DNA of 64,000 nucleotides from Sistotremastrum niveocremeum HHB9708. Lineage: Eukaryota; Basidiomycota; Agaricomycetes; Sistotremastrales; Sistotremastraceae. Below the pieces are notes generated by a model, which searched no databases, was not told the origin of the DNA, and saw only the letters and a program-made list of their open reading frames with translations. The DNA lies in contig KV419434.1 in assembly GCA_001630475.1 (NCBI GenBank), forward strand, positions 113,528 through 177,527, written 5' to 3'. Both the position numbers and the translations under genes were made by a program. Below, piece after piece: positions 12,515-23,816 of the stretch. Positions within the stretch are counted from its first letter, which is position 1. Every line of letters begins with the position of its first letter.

Positions 12515-13890
12515 GGATAGCGAGTCGGAGAGGAGCGTTTGGTAGTAGATATGTAAATATGTGATGGATGTTCGTGTTGTGTGAGAATGTGCCAGTGCTT
12601 TGAATCTATGATATTGTTGATTTAATTATACTATACATGTCGTCGACGTCTGCGCTCTTTTGAGTCGTAGCGTAAGGTATGTACAAGATCTGGCCTAGTG
12701 TAAACAGAAAGGATGTCGAGGTTTATTCCTTCGCTCAACAGGTTGATAATGTGTTTCGGCCGACGACTTCGAGTCTGAGAGTTCAGGAACTCAAAGAACA
12801 AGAAGGACCGAAGAAGAACAAGTAATCCGAGTACCGTTCTTGGCAGTTCGCGTTGACAGTGACGTTGACAGTGCCCAGAGCCTTTGAGGTGCCCAGCCGC
12901 TTTTCGGAGCCTGGTCTTCGATCGTCTTGTCTCGTCTCGTCTCGTCTTGTCGTGTCGTGTTAGGGAGTAGCGGTTATGGTTGTGGTCCCGTGCATGAACG
13001 GGACGATCGAGTGTCGAGAAAAATAGCGAAGAATTGAGATCTTTTTCGCTTTTAATTATTTGCCACTCGGCTTCATAACGTCTATGTCTCTTCAATTCCA
13101 AACTCCAAGAACGAGACGAGCAACGCCCTCTCAACAAACCCAAGTCAAAGAATCAAAGCCCAGCCAGCCAATCCAAAATCTCCTAAAGCAATCCAATCTC
13201 ATACCCCCCCTCCAATTGGTCAAAAAAATCCTTATCTCTACATCCAAATCGAGCCAACTTCGAAATTCGACCCCCGCAATTTCACCGAGAGGCGAGAGGC
13301 ATCGGACATACCGCTCCACCCCCATTAGGATGCGCAAAAATCGTAACTCCGGAACTCCGATTGCATACCGGTTAACCCACACCGTGACGCGTGACACACC
13401 CCGCTTTTCTCGTCTCCTGCATGCATGCTACGATCGAACCAGAACTTGGGCCCCTCCTGCTCGGGGAGAGATAAGGATAAGGGCTCCATTTTACGGGTGA
13501 TACGGGTTATACGGGGTCGGATGAGATATGGATATGGGTATGGGTATGAGGCACGATATTGATATTGAATTCTTTTTTCCTATCGGCGGCGGAGGGGCCA
13601 GTCTGGTGTATGACGAGTGTTCATCGTCGATTCGCGGTATTGGTAACTTGAAGCGCGAAGGTCTGGTACTCGTTGTTGAGTTACGAGACGTGAATTTTTT
13701 GGAGTGTCGAGTGCTGTATTTGCTTTCTTGTTACTTCTTTCACTGTTATTGACTCCATTTCCAGGCTCATTCTCACTCGCTAACTTGAATACGCTCGGAC
13801 CCTCAGCGCATTAGGACATCTCACCTCCATCGAGCCAAAACGACCATCAAACACTTAGCACCAACACCCTCACCCTCACCGAAGCTTTCA
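12515..13890. promoter_or_regulatory. Nitrate transporter 3' region and nitrate reductase promoter
   Basis: There is no convincing gene in about 1.4 kb; the longest open frames on both strands are rich in Arg/Ser and lack family features. Two WGATAR sites are visible (ttatct near 13231 and agataa near 13469), consistent with GATA-factor control of nitrate reductase. A degenerate pentamer tract (tctcg/tcttg repeats) spans 12921-12960, echoing the caaga tract in the nir1-nrt2 promoter. Confidence 0.5.
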
Positions 13891-16800
13891 ATGTCCTCAT
13901 CCAACTCCAGACGACCTCGTTCATCCTCCTCCTCCTCATCCACATCTTCCAATTCACATTCGCAAAATCTATCAAGTCCACCATCGACAGCTAGCAATGG
14001 AAGTCCCAAACTACGCGATAAAGAAGAATTAAAAAACTCAGGCTCGGGCTCAGGCTCAGGCTCGAGATATCCTAATATATTCCCTTCACTTCCACCGAAT
14101 CTTACACCGGACGTCGCTGCTGATGCTGTGAGTACCAGTATGATAGAAGAATCGTTGTGAAGGAAGTTGACGAGAATTTGCTTTTTTAGGATCAAGGAAC
14201 GCCGGATAGTTGGGTTATGCGGGTGCGTATGCTTTTCGTCGATCTTCTGTACGCTTCTTAACTGTGGTATAGAATCCCGATCTCGTACGATTAACAGGTA
14301 AACACCCATTCAACTGCGAATCCCGCCTCAACGTCCTCTTCGACGCCGTACGTCCCTCCCCCCCCTCCCCCCTCCATCCCCCCACTAACACGTTCCCACC
14401 CAGGGTTTCCTAACTCCCTCCCACCTCTTCTACGTCCGCAATCACGGTGCAACGCCCAAAGTCGACGAAGAACTAGCTGATAAATGGACTGTTCGCGTTC
14501 ATGGGGAGATTGATAATGAGACTACGTTCACGCTGGGGGATTTGAAGACGAAGTTTCAAGTTGTTACGTTGCCTATTACGTTGGTATGTGCGGGGAATAG
14601 AAGGAAGGAGCAGAATGTGGTGAGGAAGAGTTTGGGATTCAATTGGGGGGCTGGCGGAGGTGCGTCTTCTTCCTCTTTATTCATTCACGTCGGCTGATGA
14701 TGTCTTGGTGATGATGTAGTTTCGACGGCGCTTTTCACGGGTGTTTATCTCGCTGATGTTCTCGACTATGTGAAACCCAAACGCGGAAAAGCGAAACACG
14801 TCATCTTCGAGGGTATCGACCAACTACCAAACGGTCCTTACGGAACATCGCAAAAGCTCTCATGGGCTGCGGAACGTAGCAAAGGCATGCTTTTATGTGA
14901 GTGACTTCTTCGTTACGACGATCGTACGCTTATCTGGTGATAGCTTGGGCGATGAATGGACTGCCGTTGGAACCTGATCATGGGTATCCTATGCGTGTCG
15001 TGATTCCCGGTCAAATCGGTATGCCTATCCTCCCCTCTATCGAAAGCTGTCTTCACGCCTGATGAATCCGTAGGCGGACGTTCAGTCAAATGGCTCAACC
15101 GTATCGAAGTCAGCACACAAGAGTCTCAGCATCACGTACGTATCCTTTGCATCTACCAAAAGCTCTTTACTGATTTCTGCCTGCAGCTTCACTTCTGGGT
15201 AAGCTATCATACGCATTCGTTCGTGCCGACCGAACGCTCATGGGGCGCAGGACAACAAAGTTCTTCCTACTCAAGTTATGCCTGAACAAGCACGCGCTGA
15301 GAAGCACTGGTGGTACGATCCAAAGTACGCAACCTTACTCCAAGCCTCATTCTACGCTCACCATCTTACGCTTTCGCCCAGATATCTGATTACGTAAGAT
15401 GATCTCTCACCTCTCCCCGCGGAACGTTCTAACGATACGCGTCCCGTATCCAGCGAATTGAACACGAACAGCGCAATCGCTCAACCAGACCACGAAGAAA
15501 TCCTCGAGCGTCACTCATCAAAATTCGCCGATGAATCTGAAGAAGTGTACCCTGTACGAGGATACGCTTATGCAGGAGGTGGAAGGAGGGTGACGAGAGT
15601 TGAGGTTTCGATTGATGAAGGCGAGACGTGGAGGCTTGCTGATATGTAAGTCTTCCCTCTCCTTCTTCTTGGTGACGCGCCGCTGATGAAGGTGTATGGT
15701 GCAGAACGTATCCTGAGGATTTGTATCGCGCGGTATGCTACAGCGATCCTGTATATGGAGAACTCGATCTCACAGATCGCGACACTTGCTTGTAAGCCCT
15801 TGTCCTCCCTCTTCTCCCATCAGCCGTTGCTGAGCGGGACTATCAGCTGTTGGTGTTTCTGGCGATTCGACGTTCCATTATCAAAACTTGAAAAAGCCGG
15901 CGCGTTAATGGTACGTGCGATGGACGAAGGATTGTCCTTCCAACAACGGGATATGTATTGGAATCCAACGGGAATGATGAAGTGCGTATGCCACCTACTC
16001 TCTGAAGCTTAGATGCTGACATCACTGCATTAGCAATTGGTAAATTCGTCGCGGATGTTCTACGGTCGGGGCTCATGTCTGTACAGGTGGTTCCGGGTCG
16101 CTGTCCATCGAGAAGTCTCTGGAGAGAATATTCGATTACGATTTGAGCATCCTACGCTCGCCGGTGTGGCATCCGGAGGATGGATGGAGGTACGTCGCAC
16201 TACACATACCCGAAGATTGAGATACTGACTTGATATACATTAGCGTATGAAAGCCGCAGGTGAAGACTACCTCAACCCCTCATTCAGCAAAGCCTCCGCC
16301 AAGAAAGTCGCCTCGGACGCACCAGCAGCTGCAAAACCACAAGAAGTCTCAATGCTTAAAGCCGGCGTCGATCGTAAAATCACCAGTGCAGAGTTGAAAG
16401 CTCAACAGAAAGAAACGCCCTGGTTCGTCGTTCAAGGACAGGTGTACGACGGAACGGCGTTTTTGAAGGAACATCCTGGAGGCGCCGACTCGATTCTGTT
16501 AGTTGCAGGCGAAGATGCCACGGAAGATTTCATGGCTATTCATTCTCCGGAAGGAAAGCTGAAGCTCGCTGATGTACGTCTTCTCTCCTCCTATAGATTC
16601 CGTGACTGATTTGATTTCTCATAGCACCACATTGGTACATTGTCAGGACCACTCGAAGAGACCGCAATAGGCGAGATCGATAACAGCGGGCCGTTCTTGC
16701 ACAAGACGATATGGAAGAAAGTTCGACTGACCGAAGCCACTCGAATATCGCACGATTCTATCATCTACCGATTCGCCCTCGCGAGACCCGATCAACCTCT

Positions 16801-17594
16801 CGGTCTCCCAGTCGGTCAACACGTCTTCGTCCGATTAAAACGAAAAGATACTGGAGAAGTCATTCAGAGAGCTTATACACCCGTCTCACAACAGAATGCT
16901 GTTGGATTCATTGACCTGTTGATCAAGTACGTCCTTGCGTGAGGGATGTGATCACGTAACTGACATTTGTTCAGATTGTATCTGTCGTCGCCGCAATTCC
17001 CTGAGGGAGGAAAGATGACGACTGGTTTCCACCAGCTTCAGATTGATGATGAGATCGAGTTGAAGGGACCTCTCGGGTCATTCGTTTGGGAAGGAAAGGG
17101 TGTGGCGAGATGGCGAGACGTTCAGATGAGACCGAAGAAGCTGGGCCTCATCTGTGGTGGCAGCGGTACGTCGTCATCATCCTGGTTATCCTCGAACACG
17201 AAGGCTGATACACCGTTCGATAGGCATTACTCCAATACTTCAAGTCCTGCGCGGTGTCCTGCAAGACGAAGAAGACAAAGAAACCCAGATTTGGCTCTTA
17301 AACGCCAACAAAACCGAAGCTGACATCCTCTGCAACGAAGAGCTTACAAACTTCATGGTTTCGCACGGAAGTACTGGTCGGTATCGACTACACCATACTC
17401 TTGGTCGACCACCGCAAAATTGGACGTTCAGCACGGGTCGTATTAATGATGATATGCTGAAGAACCATTTACCGCCTCCGGATGATGATGCGCTTGTACT
17501 CATTTGTGGACCTGATTCGATGATCAAGCAGACTGTTATGCCTGGATTGACTCGTTTGGGATGGGACGTTCCTAAAAAGTTGGTCATTTTCTAG
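13891..17594 (+). CDS. nar1: Nitrate reductase [NAD(P)H], molybdenum cofactor type
   Basis: Cytosolic homodimer that reduces nitrate to nitrite using NAD(P)H. Domains in order: a Ser-rich N-terminal tail with GSGSGSGSRYP; a molybdopterin domain with the Mo-ligand cysteine in LVCAGNRRKEQN; a dimerisation domain (YPVRGYAYAGGGRRVTRVEV); a cytochrome b5 domain with haem histidines in EHPGG and AIHS; an FAD domain (RAYTPVS); and an NAD(P)H domain ending CGPDSMI with a C-terminal PKKLVIF. It has more than a dozen short introns and roughly 930 residues, normal for the family. All expected cofactor residues I looked for are present. It completes the pathway with nrt2 and nir1. Confidence 0.95.
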
Positions 17595-17868
17595 ACTCAT
17601 TCATCCATCGCGTGGCCGACGACGGATTCGTGTACAATACATCTCGAGATAACCTATATTGTATTTTGAGTATATATTATGAAGACCTTTTCAGGGTCAT
17701 TCCAAGCTTATAAGCTTATAATTACGTGCTGCTTTCCATCGACGTTTCCTATTATGTAAGCGCTACTGATTATCTGATAGCAGATCGTCTCGGTCTTCGG
17801 GTCCGAGATTCCGACGACCTTGATCTTGAAGGCGATGGCGCCACGCTCGCGATTTATCAGCCACGTCC

Positions 17869-18582
17869 ATGTCCAAGTCAACTCGACCAGCACCTACTAT
17901 CCGACGCGCTGAATTAGCAGATATACCTGAGCTCGTTCAGGTGGTCAACGCAGGATATCGTGGACAGGGTGGATGGACCACGGAAGCTCATCTCATCGCG
18001 GGCGATCGAATAACCTCAGATGAGCTGCACCAGGTTTTGACGGATAAAACGTCTCTGGAAAACGAGCCTATCTTAGTGGCTCTAATAGACAACAAGATCG
18101 TCGGTTGCGTTCAGCCATCCCGGGGCGAGCACGATCATCCCGAAGCCGACCTCTCAGATGCAGTGGAAAATGGAGCAGCCGCGACTCCTCATTCGAATGG
18201 TCATACCGGTTCAGATAGTCTCGAAGCCGAGATAACTCTTCCCCCATCTACTGAAGCTGCCGTCGTCGCACTCGTCCCAGAGTCTATCCAACCCACTCCA
18301 CCATCTCCCTCGTCGGCCATGCTCGGCTTGTTTGCCGTTCAGCCAGAATACCAATCCAAAGGGGTCGGAAGGGCTTTGACAGAAGCAGCATTCTCACTCA
18401 TGAGGACGGAATGGGGAACCCAGGTTTGCGTTATCTGGGTTCTCGAAACCCGCACTGAGCTGTTGGCTTGGTACGAGAAGCTGGGTTTTGTTTGGGACGG
18501 CGTGCGACTGCGTGATTTCGTATGGCCTGACAAGCTTATCAAGAAGTCTGTAAGGTTCAGGATAATGGAGAAACAACTGTGA
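17869..18582 (+). CDS. GNAT-family N-acetyltransferase
   Basis: Single-exon protein of 237 residues. It begins with a GNAT beta-strand/helix (TIRRAELADIPELVQVVNAGY), and the acetyl-CoA binding motif is in LGLFAVQPEYQSKGVGRAL (Q/R-x-x-G-x-G/A type), followed by a tail with WYEKLGFVWDG. Between the two halves lies an acidic, Ser/Pro-rich insert of about 60 residues (around positions 90-145) that is not part of the usual fold. The substrate cannot be told from sequence. The start is the first ATG in frame and gives a complete N-terminal strand. It lies 274 bases after nitrate reductase on the same strand, but nothing ties it to nitrogen metabolism. Confidence 0.8.
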   Translation: MSKSTRPAPTIRRAELADIPELVQVVNAGYRGQGGWTTEAHLIAGDRITSDELHQVLTDKTSLENEPILVALIDNKIVGCVQPSRGEHDHPEADLSDAVENGAAATPHSNGHTGSDSLEAEITLPPSTEAAVVALVPESIQPTPPSPSSAMLGLFAVQPEYQSKGVGRALTEAAFSLMRTEWGTQVCVIWVLETRTELLAWYEKLGFVWDGVRLRDFVWPDKLIKKSVRFRIMEKQL

Positions 18583-18802
18583 TGTCCTGTGGCAACAGGA
18601 GATGGTCTGCCGTGGGCCTGGAGCGTTGGCATTTGGGCACTTTTTGTATCATGACACAACCTTTCGACGCGCCAAAACTCAATGTTAATGATCTGTCAAT
18701 ACGTCGATGAATTAACTTGATCGTAAAATACTGAGGGTCTGTAATCGAATACTTCAGAGCTCGAATTATTGGGCCCAACTGGTGCACAAGACGTAAAGGC
18801 TA

Positions 18803-20221
18803 TCAATAATATTCCATCTCATCTTCGGCGGCCTTTCTCTGAAAACGGTGGGAGGTCAGGCCTAGCTTTACTGGGAGATAGCTACTAGCCATGATGCATC
18901 GACGATATTCTCGAGCCCGTGCTTGCTCTTGTAGCAATGCAACTTCCTCAGACAAAGATTGCTTTGCTTTGTTAGCTTTGATACGACCGATGTTTAGAAG
19001 CACAACTTGCTTACAATTCTCTGAGGAATCTCCGAATCATCAAAAGGCTCCTCCGCAGACTTGTTGATTGCGACGGGGTCATTGTTCGCACCTAAGGGAA
19101 CTCAACGTCATGGTTGTGATCGAGTTGTTAACACCCACCGTTAGCGGATACCCAGAAAACCTCATTCATAAACGCCCAGTTGTTCATGAGTCGCGCTCGA
19201 GCAAGTGAACGAGGCAGCAGAGGATCAAACTCTTCTGGCGCAAATACGTTTTGATCCTAGCATATCACAATAGGTATTCTGTTAGTGATTGAGTCCTTCC
19301 AGCGATAAAACCCGTGCAAAACAAACTCGATATCTATCGTCATCAACGACATTACTGGGGACATCGGCGGCTTCATGGACTGGCCGAGCATACTGTGACC
19401 CCACTCGAGGAAGATTCTCGGCTTTTTCGCCTGGATACACTGGCGGTGCGAGACTCTGTCCAACTCGTTCACCCAAAACAAATACTCGAGGATATTCAGG
19501 AGTAGGCAAGGGGTACGTCCGCGCTGGGGCAGCATTAAGGTGAGGAGGAATAGCTGGAAAATCGTGTGCAGCATCTGAGGAAAAAATGTGTGCGCGGACT
19601 TACGAGTGGCATGGCCAGCCTGATAATGAACCAGCATGAGCTGTTCATTCCCGCCCTTTGTAAAACGATACCTCCTTCTGACCAACGTTGCATGTTGCTC
19701 TTTAGTTCCGGGGATAAACCCGTACGACATCTCAGACACTTCAACTTCCTGCCAGGCACAATCAATGTTGTCCAGGGTTTACTTCTCGAACTGATACTCA
19801 CTATTCCTGGGAATGGAGTGACGGTAAAAGTCTGCTCTTTCCCAAGATACCGGATTCCATCAACAGGCATAATCGGGGATTGCGGCACCAGAAATACTAC
19901 AAATAAAGAGCCGACTGGAGCAGAACAATAATGTATTTCAAATCGTTGGTTCAGTAAATTAAGCAAACATACCTGGTGGCCGATCGATGTAGTTCCATAC
20001 GAACGGTGTTTGCTCCGCAAGTGAATGCGTTCTGCGAAGTAATCTGCAGGCTACATCCATTGTTATGTCATTCTTGAAAGCGAGAGCTTCAGGGTAGCGC
20101 AGACAAAGATCACGCTACGGAGAGGATTGTGTTTTTATTATGTTATATCTCAAAAGAAAATAATATCAAATACCATGAAAGCACTTCTTGCAAGCGTCCG
20201 GGGGGAAGTTGGAACAGGCAT
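18803..20221 (-). CDS. Ssr4-like protein, divergent paralogue (SWI/SNF-RSC subunit family)
   Basis: Resembles the N-terminal domain of the fission-yeast SWI/SNF and RSC subunit Ssr4. Segments in order: LCLRYPEALAFKN, FVWNYIDRPP, PVDGIRYLGKEQTF, EVSEMSYGFIPGTKEQ, VRRRYRFTKGGNEQLMLVHY, and RSLARARLMNNWAFMNEVFW. The first exon gives MPVPTSPRTLARSAFM, and at least seven exons follow. The C-terminal part (about 70 residues ending EDEMEYY) is charged and likely helical. It is clearly related to the gene at 23817-25208 but more divergent, with a replaced middle section in which the usual Gly/Pro/Gln-rich linker is altered. Function in a remodelling complex is inferred from the family only. Intron edges near 19270-19330 are uncertain. 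Confidence 0.65.
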
Positions 20222-20556
20222 GATCGTCAAACCGAGCAAAGAGGCGTCCGAAATCCGACCACTTATGAATTTGTCATTTTTATGTAATTTAATTAACGGA
20301 GATTGCTTCCGAGCCACTCTTCATGACTGGCGCGTGGTTGAGCTGAGGTACCACCACTAGGAGCATGATTGTGAAGCGATCTCATTTGACCGCAGCTAAT
20401 GCGAGAATAAAATATCTAAACATGACGAAAGGAAACTTCTAGGCTGCCAGCCTTCTGGGACCATCGATGCGATGGCAAGGAGGAATCCTGTACAGCAATT
20501 AGATGCACCAGTCCGGCACTAATGAAGAATATGGAAGAAAAGATCCGCCAGTTCTC
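20222..20556. other. Spacer between Ssr4-like paralogue and terpene synthase
   Basis: No gene is seen. It holds the 3' region of the terpene synthase and the upstream region of the Ssr4-like gene, both on the minus strand. Confidence 0.5.
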
Positions 20557-21738
20557 TTATGCCTGGCGAGGAAGCAGGATGACGTTTCGGTGTTCTCTGA
20601 TTTCGAGGCCATGAGGTCCAAAGTATCTCTCGCTTTCGAAACTCCAGTACATATTCCCGGTAACCCATCTTCCCATTTCCACGAGATATTCTTTGACATC
20701 TGCATCGATCTCGGGTGACCAAGATGGTATGTCGTGCATGTGGTCGAAGAACGCATCGCGGAGTCGATGGTAGCGTTGACCAAGATAATCCATTGCACCT
20801 TGGAGATCAAGTCGGCGTTTTCTCATAGCAGTGATGACTAGGTTGTGGTGATCACCGCGGGCTTGTTCGACGTTGTAAGAATAGATGTCCTGGAATTCAT
20901 TAAATTGTGTAAAGAGGTGGGTCGAACAATTTGACTTACGTTTGATAATATAACCATGTCGATTGCGTGAGTGGTTAGAGCTACAATCGCTGGATGTTTT
21001 ATCACACTATCGGGCAAATCCATCCCCAATCCAATCATGGCAAAGCAAGGCATGACTCCGCCTGTTTGACGCCGAAGTAGGAGAAAGTCGTCGAAGGTAC
21101 GCGTTATGAGATGGTCGCGATCGGTAGCTTCTTGGACGACGGAGTTGACCCATATCTGCATCTCCTCTACAAAGCGGTGGGCAGCGGAAGGAGACGCGCT
21201 CGGAAGAGCTCTAGACCAAAAACTACAGTTGCAGAATCCTCTTTCAGAAAATATTCAAAGATCATCGAGAAACCATCGTTTACCTTTGCCAAACTGTGCC
21301 GAGGGCACTCTCGCCTTCGGGTCTCGAATCGTATGGGTTGCTATGGAGGGGTGAACATCAGCACCAATGTAGAATATTCGAAGCCAGTGTCACATACCGA
21401 AGAATATCCATAATAAGGTCGGCTCCCTTTTGGACATCATCCGCACATTGCCTGTCGCTTATCTCGTCGACCATCCACAAGGCAAACATCATGTCATATC
21501 CGGTACGCAAATGTTCTCGAGAAGCGTTGGGATATGACAGTCCCGCGAGCAGTCCGAATCTGCATTTTATCAGGGCAGCAAGCAATTTTTGCTCGAAAGG
21601 TTCAAGAGATGAGAACCAAGCTTGACTTTCAGAACCGACCTCCTCGTAGAGGGAGTTGATGGCACGTGGAAGGGGCCAGCCTTCGAAGAGGTCAGGCAGT
21701 GTGAAGGAGGAAGGGGGACACAATACAGGAGTAGACAT
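20557..21738 (-). CDS. Sesquiterpene synthase, class I fungal type
   Basis: Cyclises farnesyl diphosphate to a sesquiterpene, with Mg2+ held by two motifs. The aspartate-rich motif is MVDEISDRQ (D-E-x-x-D form) near residue 90. The NSE triad is NDIYSYNVEQARGD, reached by an exon join near 20940-20890. A C-terminal Arg-Tyr pair is in FESERYFG. Length of about 330 residues and four or so introns fit mushroom enzymes of the Cop/protoilludene synthase group. The start ATG gives MSTPVLCPPSSFTLPDLF; the open frame extends upstream but that part looks untranslated. A tataaa on the minus strand lies about 50 bases upstream (21785-21790). No P450 or other tailoring gene is adjacent, so product and cluster membership are unknown. 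Confidence 0.85.
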
Positions 21739-22254
21739 CGAAACGAATGGTGGTTGACGAGACTGAATACGGGTCGAGCAGCTCTTTATATTCAAGAGAT
21801 ATTCCAACGAATAGGATAGCTTCCTCTCAAGCCATAAGAAGAGCAAACATTGGACAATGGTTGGGAAATATTGAGCTGGTGTAGTTTTGCCAGAGAAATC
21901 CGACACTCTCCCGAGAGTTCTCAAATGACGCAAGAAACTAATGCAGGGTGTTCTCACTCATCATCTCAACATAGCAGGATACTCACTATTCCTGTGCTGA
22001 GAGCGCCACGAAGTTACCAGCTCATGGCATCTGCCTGAGAGCTGATTTTGTAGTTCAAGCCGTGGGGTAAAGCATGAAGTCGCATCCGGCGCGTAAATCG
22101 ATAAATCGATAAGCACAGGGTGGTAAGGTGGCAGCCAAACGCAAGATGTCCACTGGTAGGATTACTTAGAGAAGGGATCGGTGAACAGAACAGCAGCGAT
22201 ATGACTCATACAGTTAGGGCGCCAGAACGTGATACAACCTAAGAGACGCCCGCC
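21739..22254. other. Upstream region of the terpene synthase
   Basis: There is no gene beyond short chance frames. It contains the probable TATA element for the minus-strand terpene synthase and the 3' side of the next minus-strand gene. Confidence 0.45.
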
Positions 22255-23018
22255 TTATGCTTCGACATGAAACTTGGTTACATGTACTCTATTTTTAGCA
22301 TGCTCAAGTCTTTCTCTTCGATAGTGGAACTTTACCTTCTTGGATGAAATGGCACGATTTATGAAACGACCAACGCACACGGTGGACGAGTCTCCTCGCG
22401 AGACGATTAGGGTGACTCTAGCAGACCCAGTACTAGTCACGGTCGTGGTCTCGTTAGGCTCAAGGGAACAGATGTCTTGGATTATTTCGTTTGGTATGTC
22501 CAGAGTCTAATCAGAGCACTGTTAAAATAAACCATACTGGAAACCGGTACCTTGATCGAGATCGATTTACCACGACGGGTTTTGAGGCCAGTGCTAGAAA
22601 GCGCAAGATGTTTTAGGTTCCCTGTTCTCCTAAGCGAGTCGTAGCTTCGAGCTCTTCTGTCACGCATAATTTCTTCTGGCGATTCGAGCCTATACAGTCC
22701 AAACTATGTTAGAAGGATTGACCATTGAGCCAACAATGGAACAAGGCTGACCTGAAGGCCATGCAGCTGAAGGTCTTATCCCAGAAGCAACATCCGGATC
22801 GGGAGCCGGCCGGAGCCAATTGCGAACAACAACCTCGACGGAGGCAAAGCTTCTCAAAAATCCTTGTTTCACCGGTATCCATTGTTCATTCATGGCGCTA
22901 ATCATCTCACCCATGCCAACAGCCTTCGGATAGCTCTTCGGATTGACCCATTTCTTTTCGAACGTTCGTTCACAGCTTGAAGCGCCCGTGCGAAGCGCCG
23001 GAACGAAGGTTTCACGAC
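22255..23018 (-). CDS. Hypothetical protein, 5' exon unresolved
   Basis: Three exons join cleanly in one frame: one from an acceptor at 23018 (start of ETFVPALRTGASSCERTFEK) to AAWPSG, one from LESPEEIMRDRRAR to KSISIK, and one from TLDIPNEIIQDICS to the stop at 22255 (KFHVEA). Standard GT and AG bases flank each join, which supports a real gene. I do not recognise a family. The protein is basic with no clear membrane segment. The first coding exon and start codon were not found upstream, so the gene is listed as partial. It lies between a terpene synthase and the second Ssr4-like gene, all on the minus strand. Confidence 0.4.
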
Positions 23019-23816
23019 CTGAAAGCTCCCAATCGGTAAGTTATCATAAACTCCGAGTTAGGGATGAACTTCAATGCATTATAGGAGTTTAGTGCCAAGG
23101 ATTGTGCAATGAGATGTTTCAGGCAGTCTCAAAGTCATCAAGCGTGTTATCAGGAATCGACTATGAAAAATAACAACGATGTCCAGATAGAAAATGATCG
23201 GAATGTAGATATATGGACTCGGGAATGTCATCATAACAACTTAAAGAAGTATGTGCAACATTGTCTCAATAGGCAGGATGTCCATGTCCGTATTCATGAT
23301 TGGTGTTCTAGCACTAGGCGCCGGCGGCAACAGTCCAGTTAATTATATCAGGTTCCCTCCTGTTCCCTCCTACCACACACATCTGGGCCACAAATAATGA
23401 AGGCAGAACCCAATCCGCGTAAGAATGCTCCCTGCACGGGGCAGAGGGAACAGGTGTCAATTGACGGTGGATGAGATTACAAAAGTTTCTGGTTTGAAGA
23501 ATGACCAACACTCGTATACGTAATTTCGGCTCCTCAACGCTGGGAAACTGAAAACCCCTATGTATCGTGCATGTTTATACACAGCGCTTCGAAACTATTG
23601 GGGATATCTCTCGTCTCAGCAAAATAAGAAAACTGTTACTTATCGCCTGGAGCGTCCCTGCTAGTACAACACGTTGCTTTATCAGAACTTTGACACGAAA
23701 CCATCGAACGCGATGTGAATACAATATGAACAAGGCATCCGACAATGATACAAGTTCTTGCTGAAACAATCTGAGGAGATAAAGGAAAAGCATTTGTGGA
23801 CACCGTTCGCCGTCTG
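23019..23816. other. Unassigned spacer
   Basis: About 800 bases with no convincing gene. It probably includes the missing first exon of the hypothetical gene at 22255 and the 3' region of Ssr4. A small direct duplication (gttccctcct twice) lies near 23352-23371. Confidence 0.4.

Noticed and set aside
12631-13143. 170-codon minus-strand frame upstream of nitrate reductase
   Set aside because: Low-complexity Arg/Ser/His composition, spans a simple repeat tract, no recognised domain.
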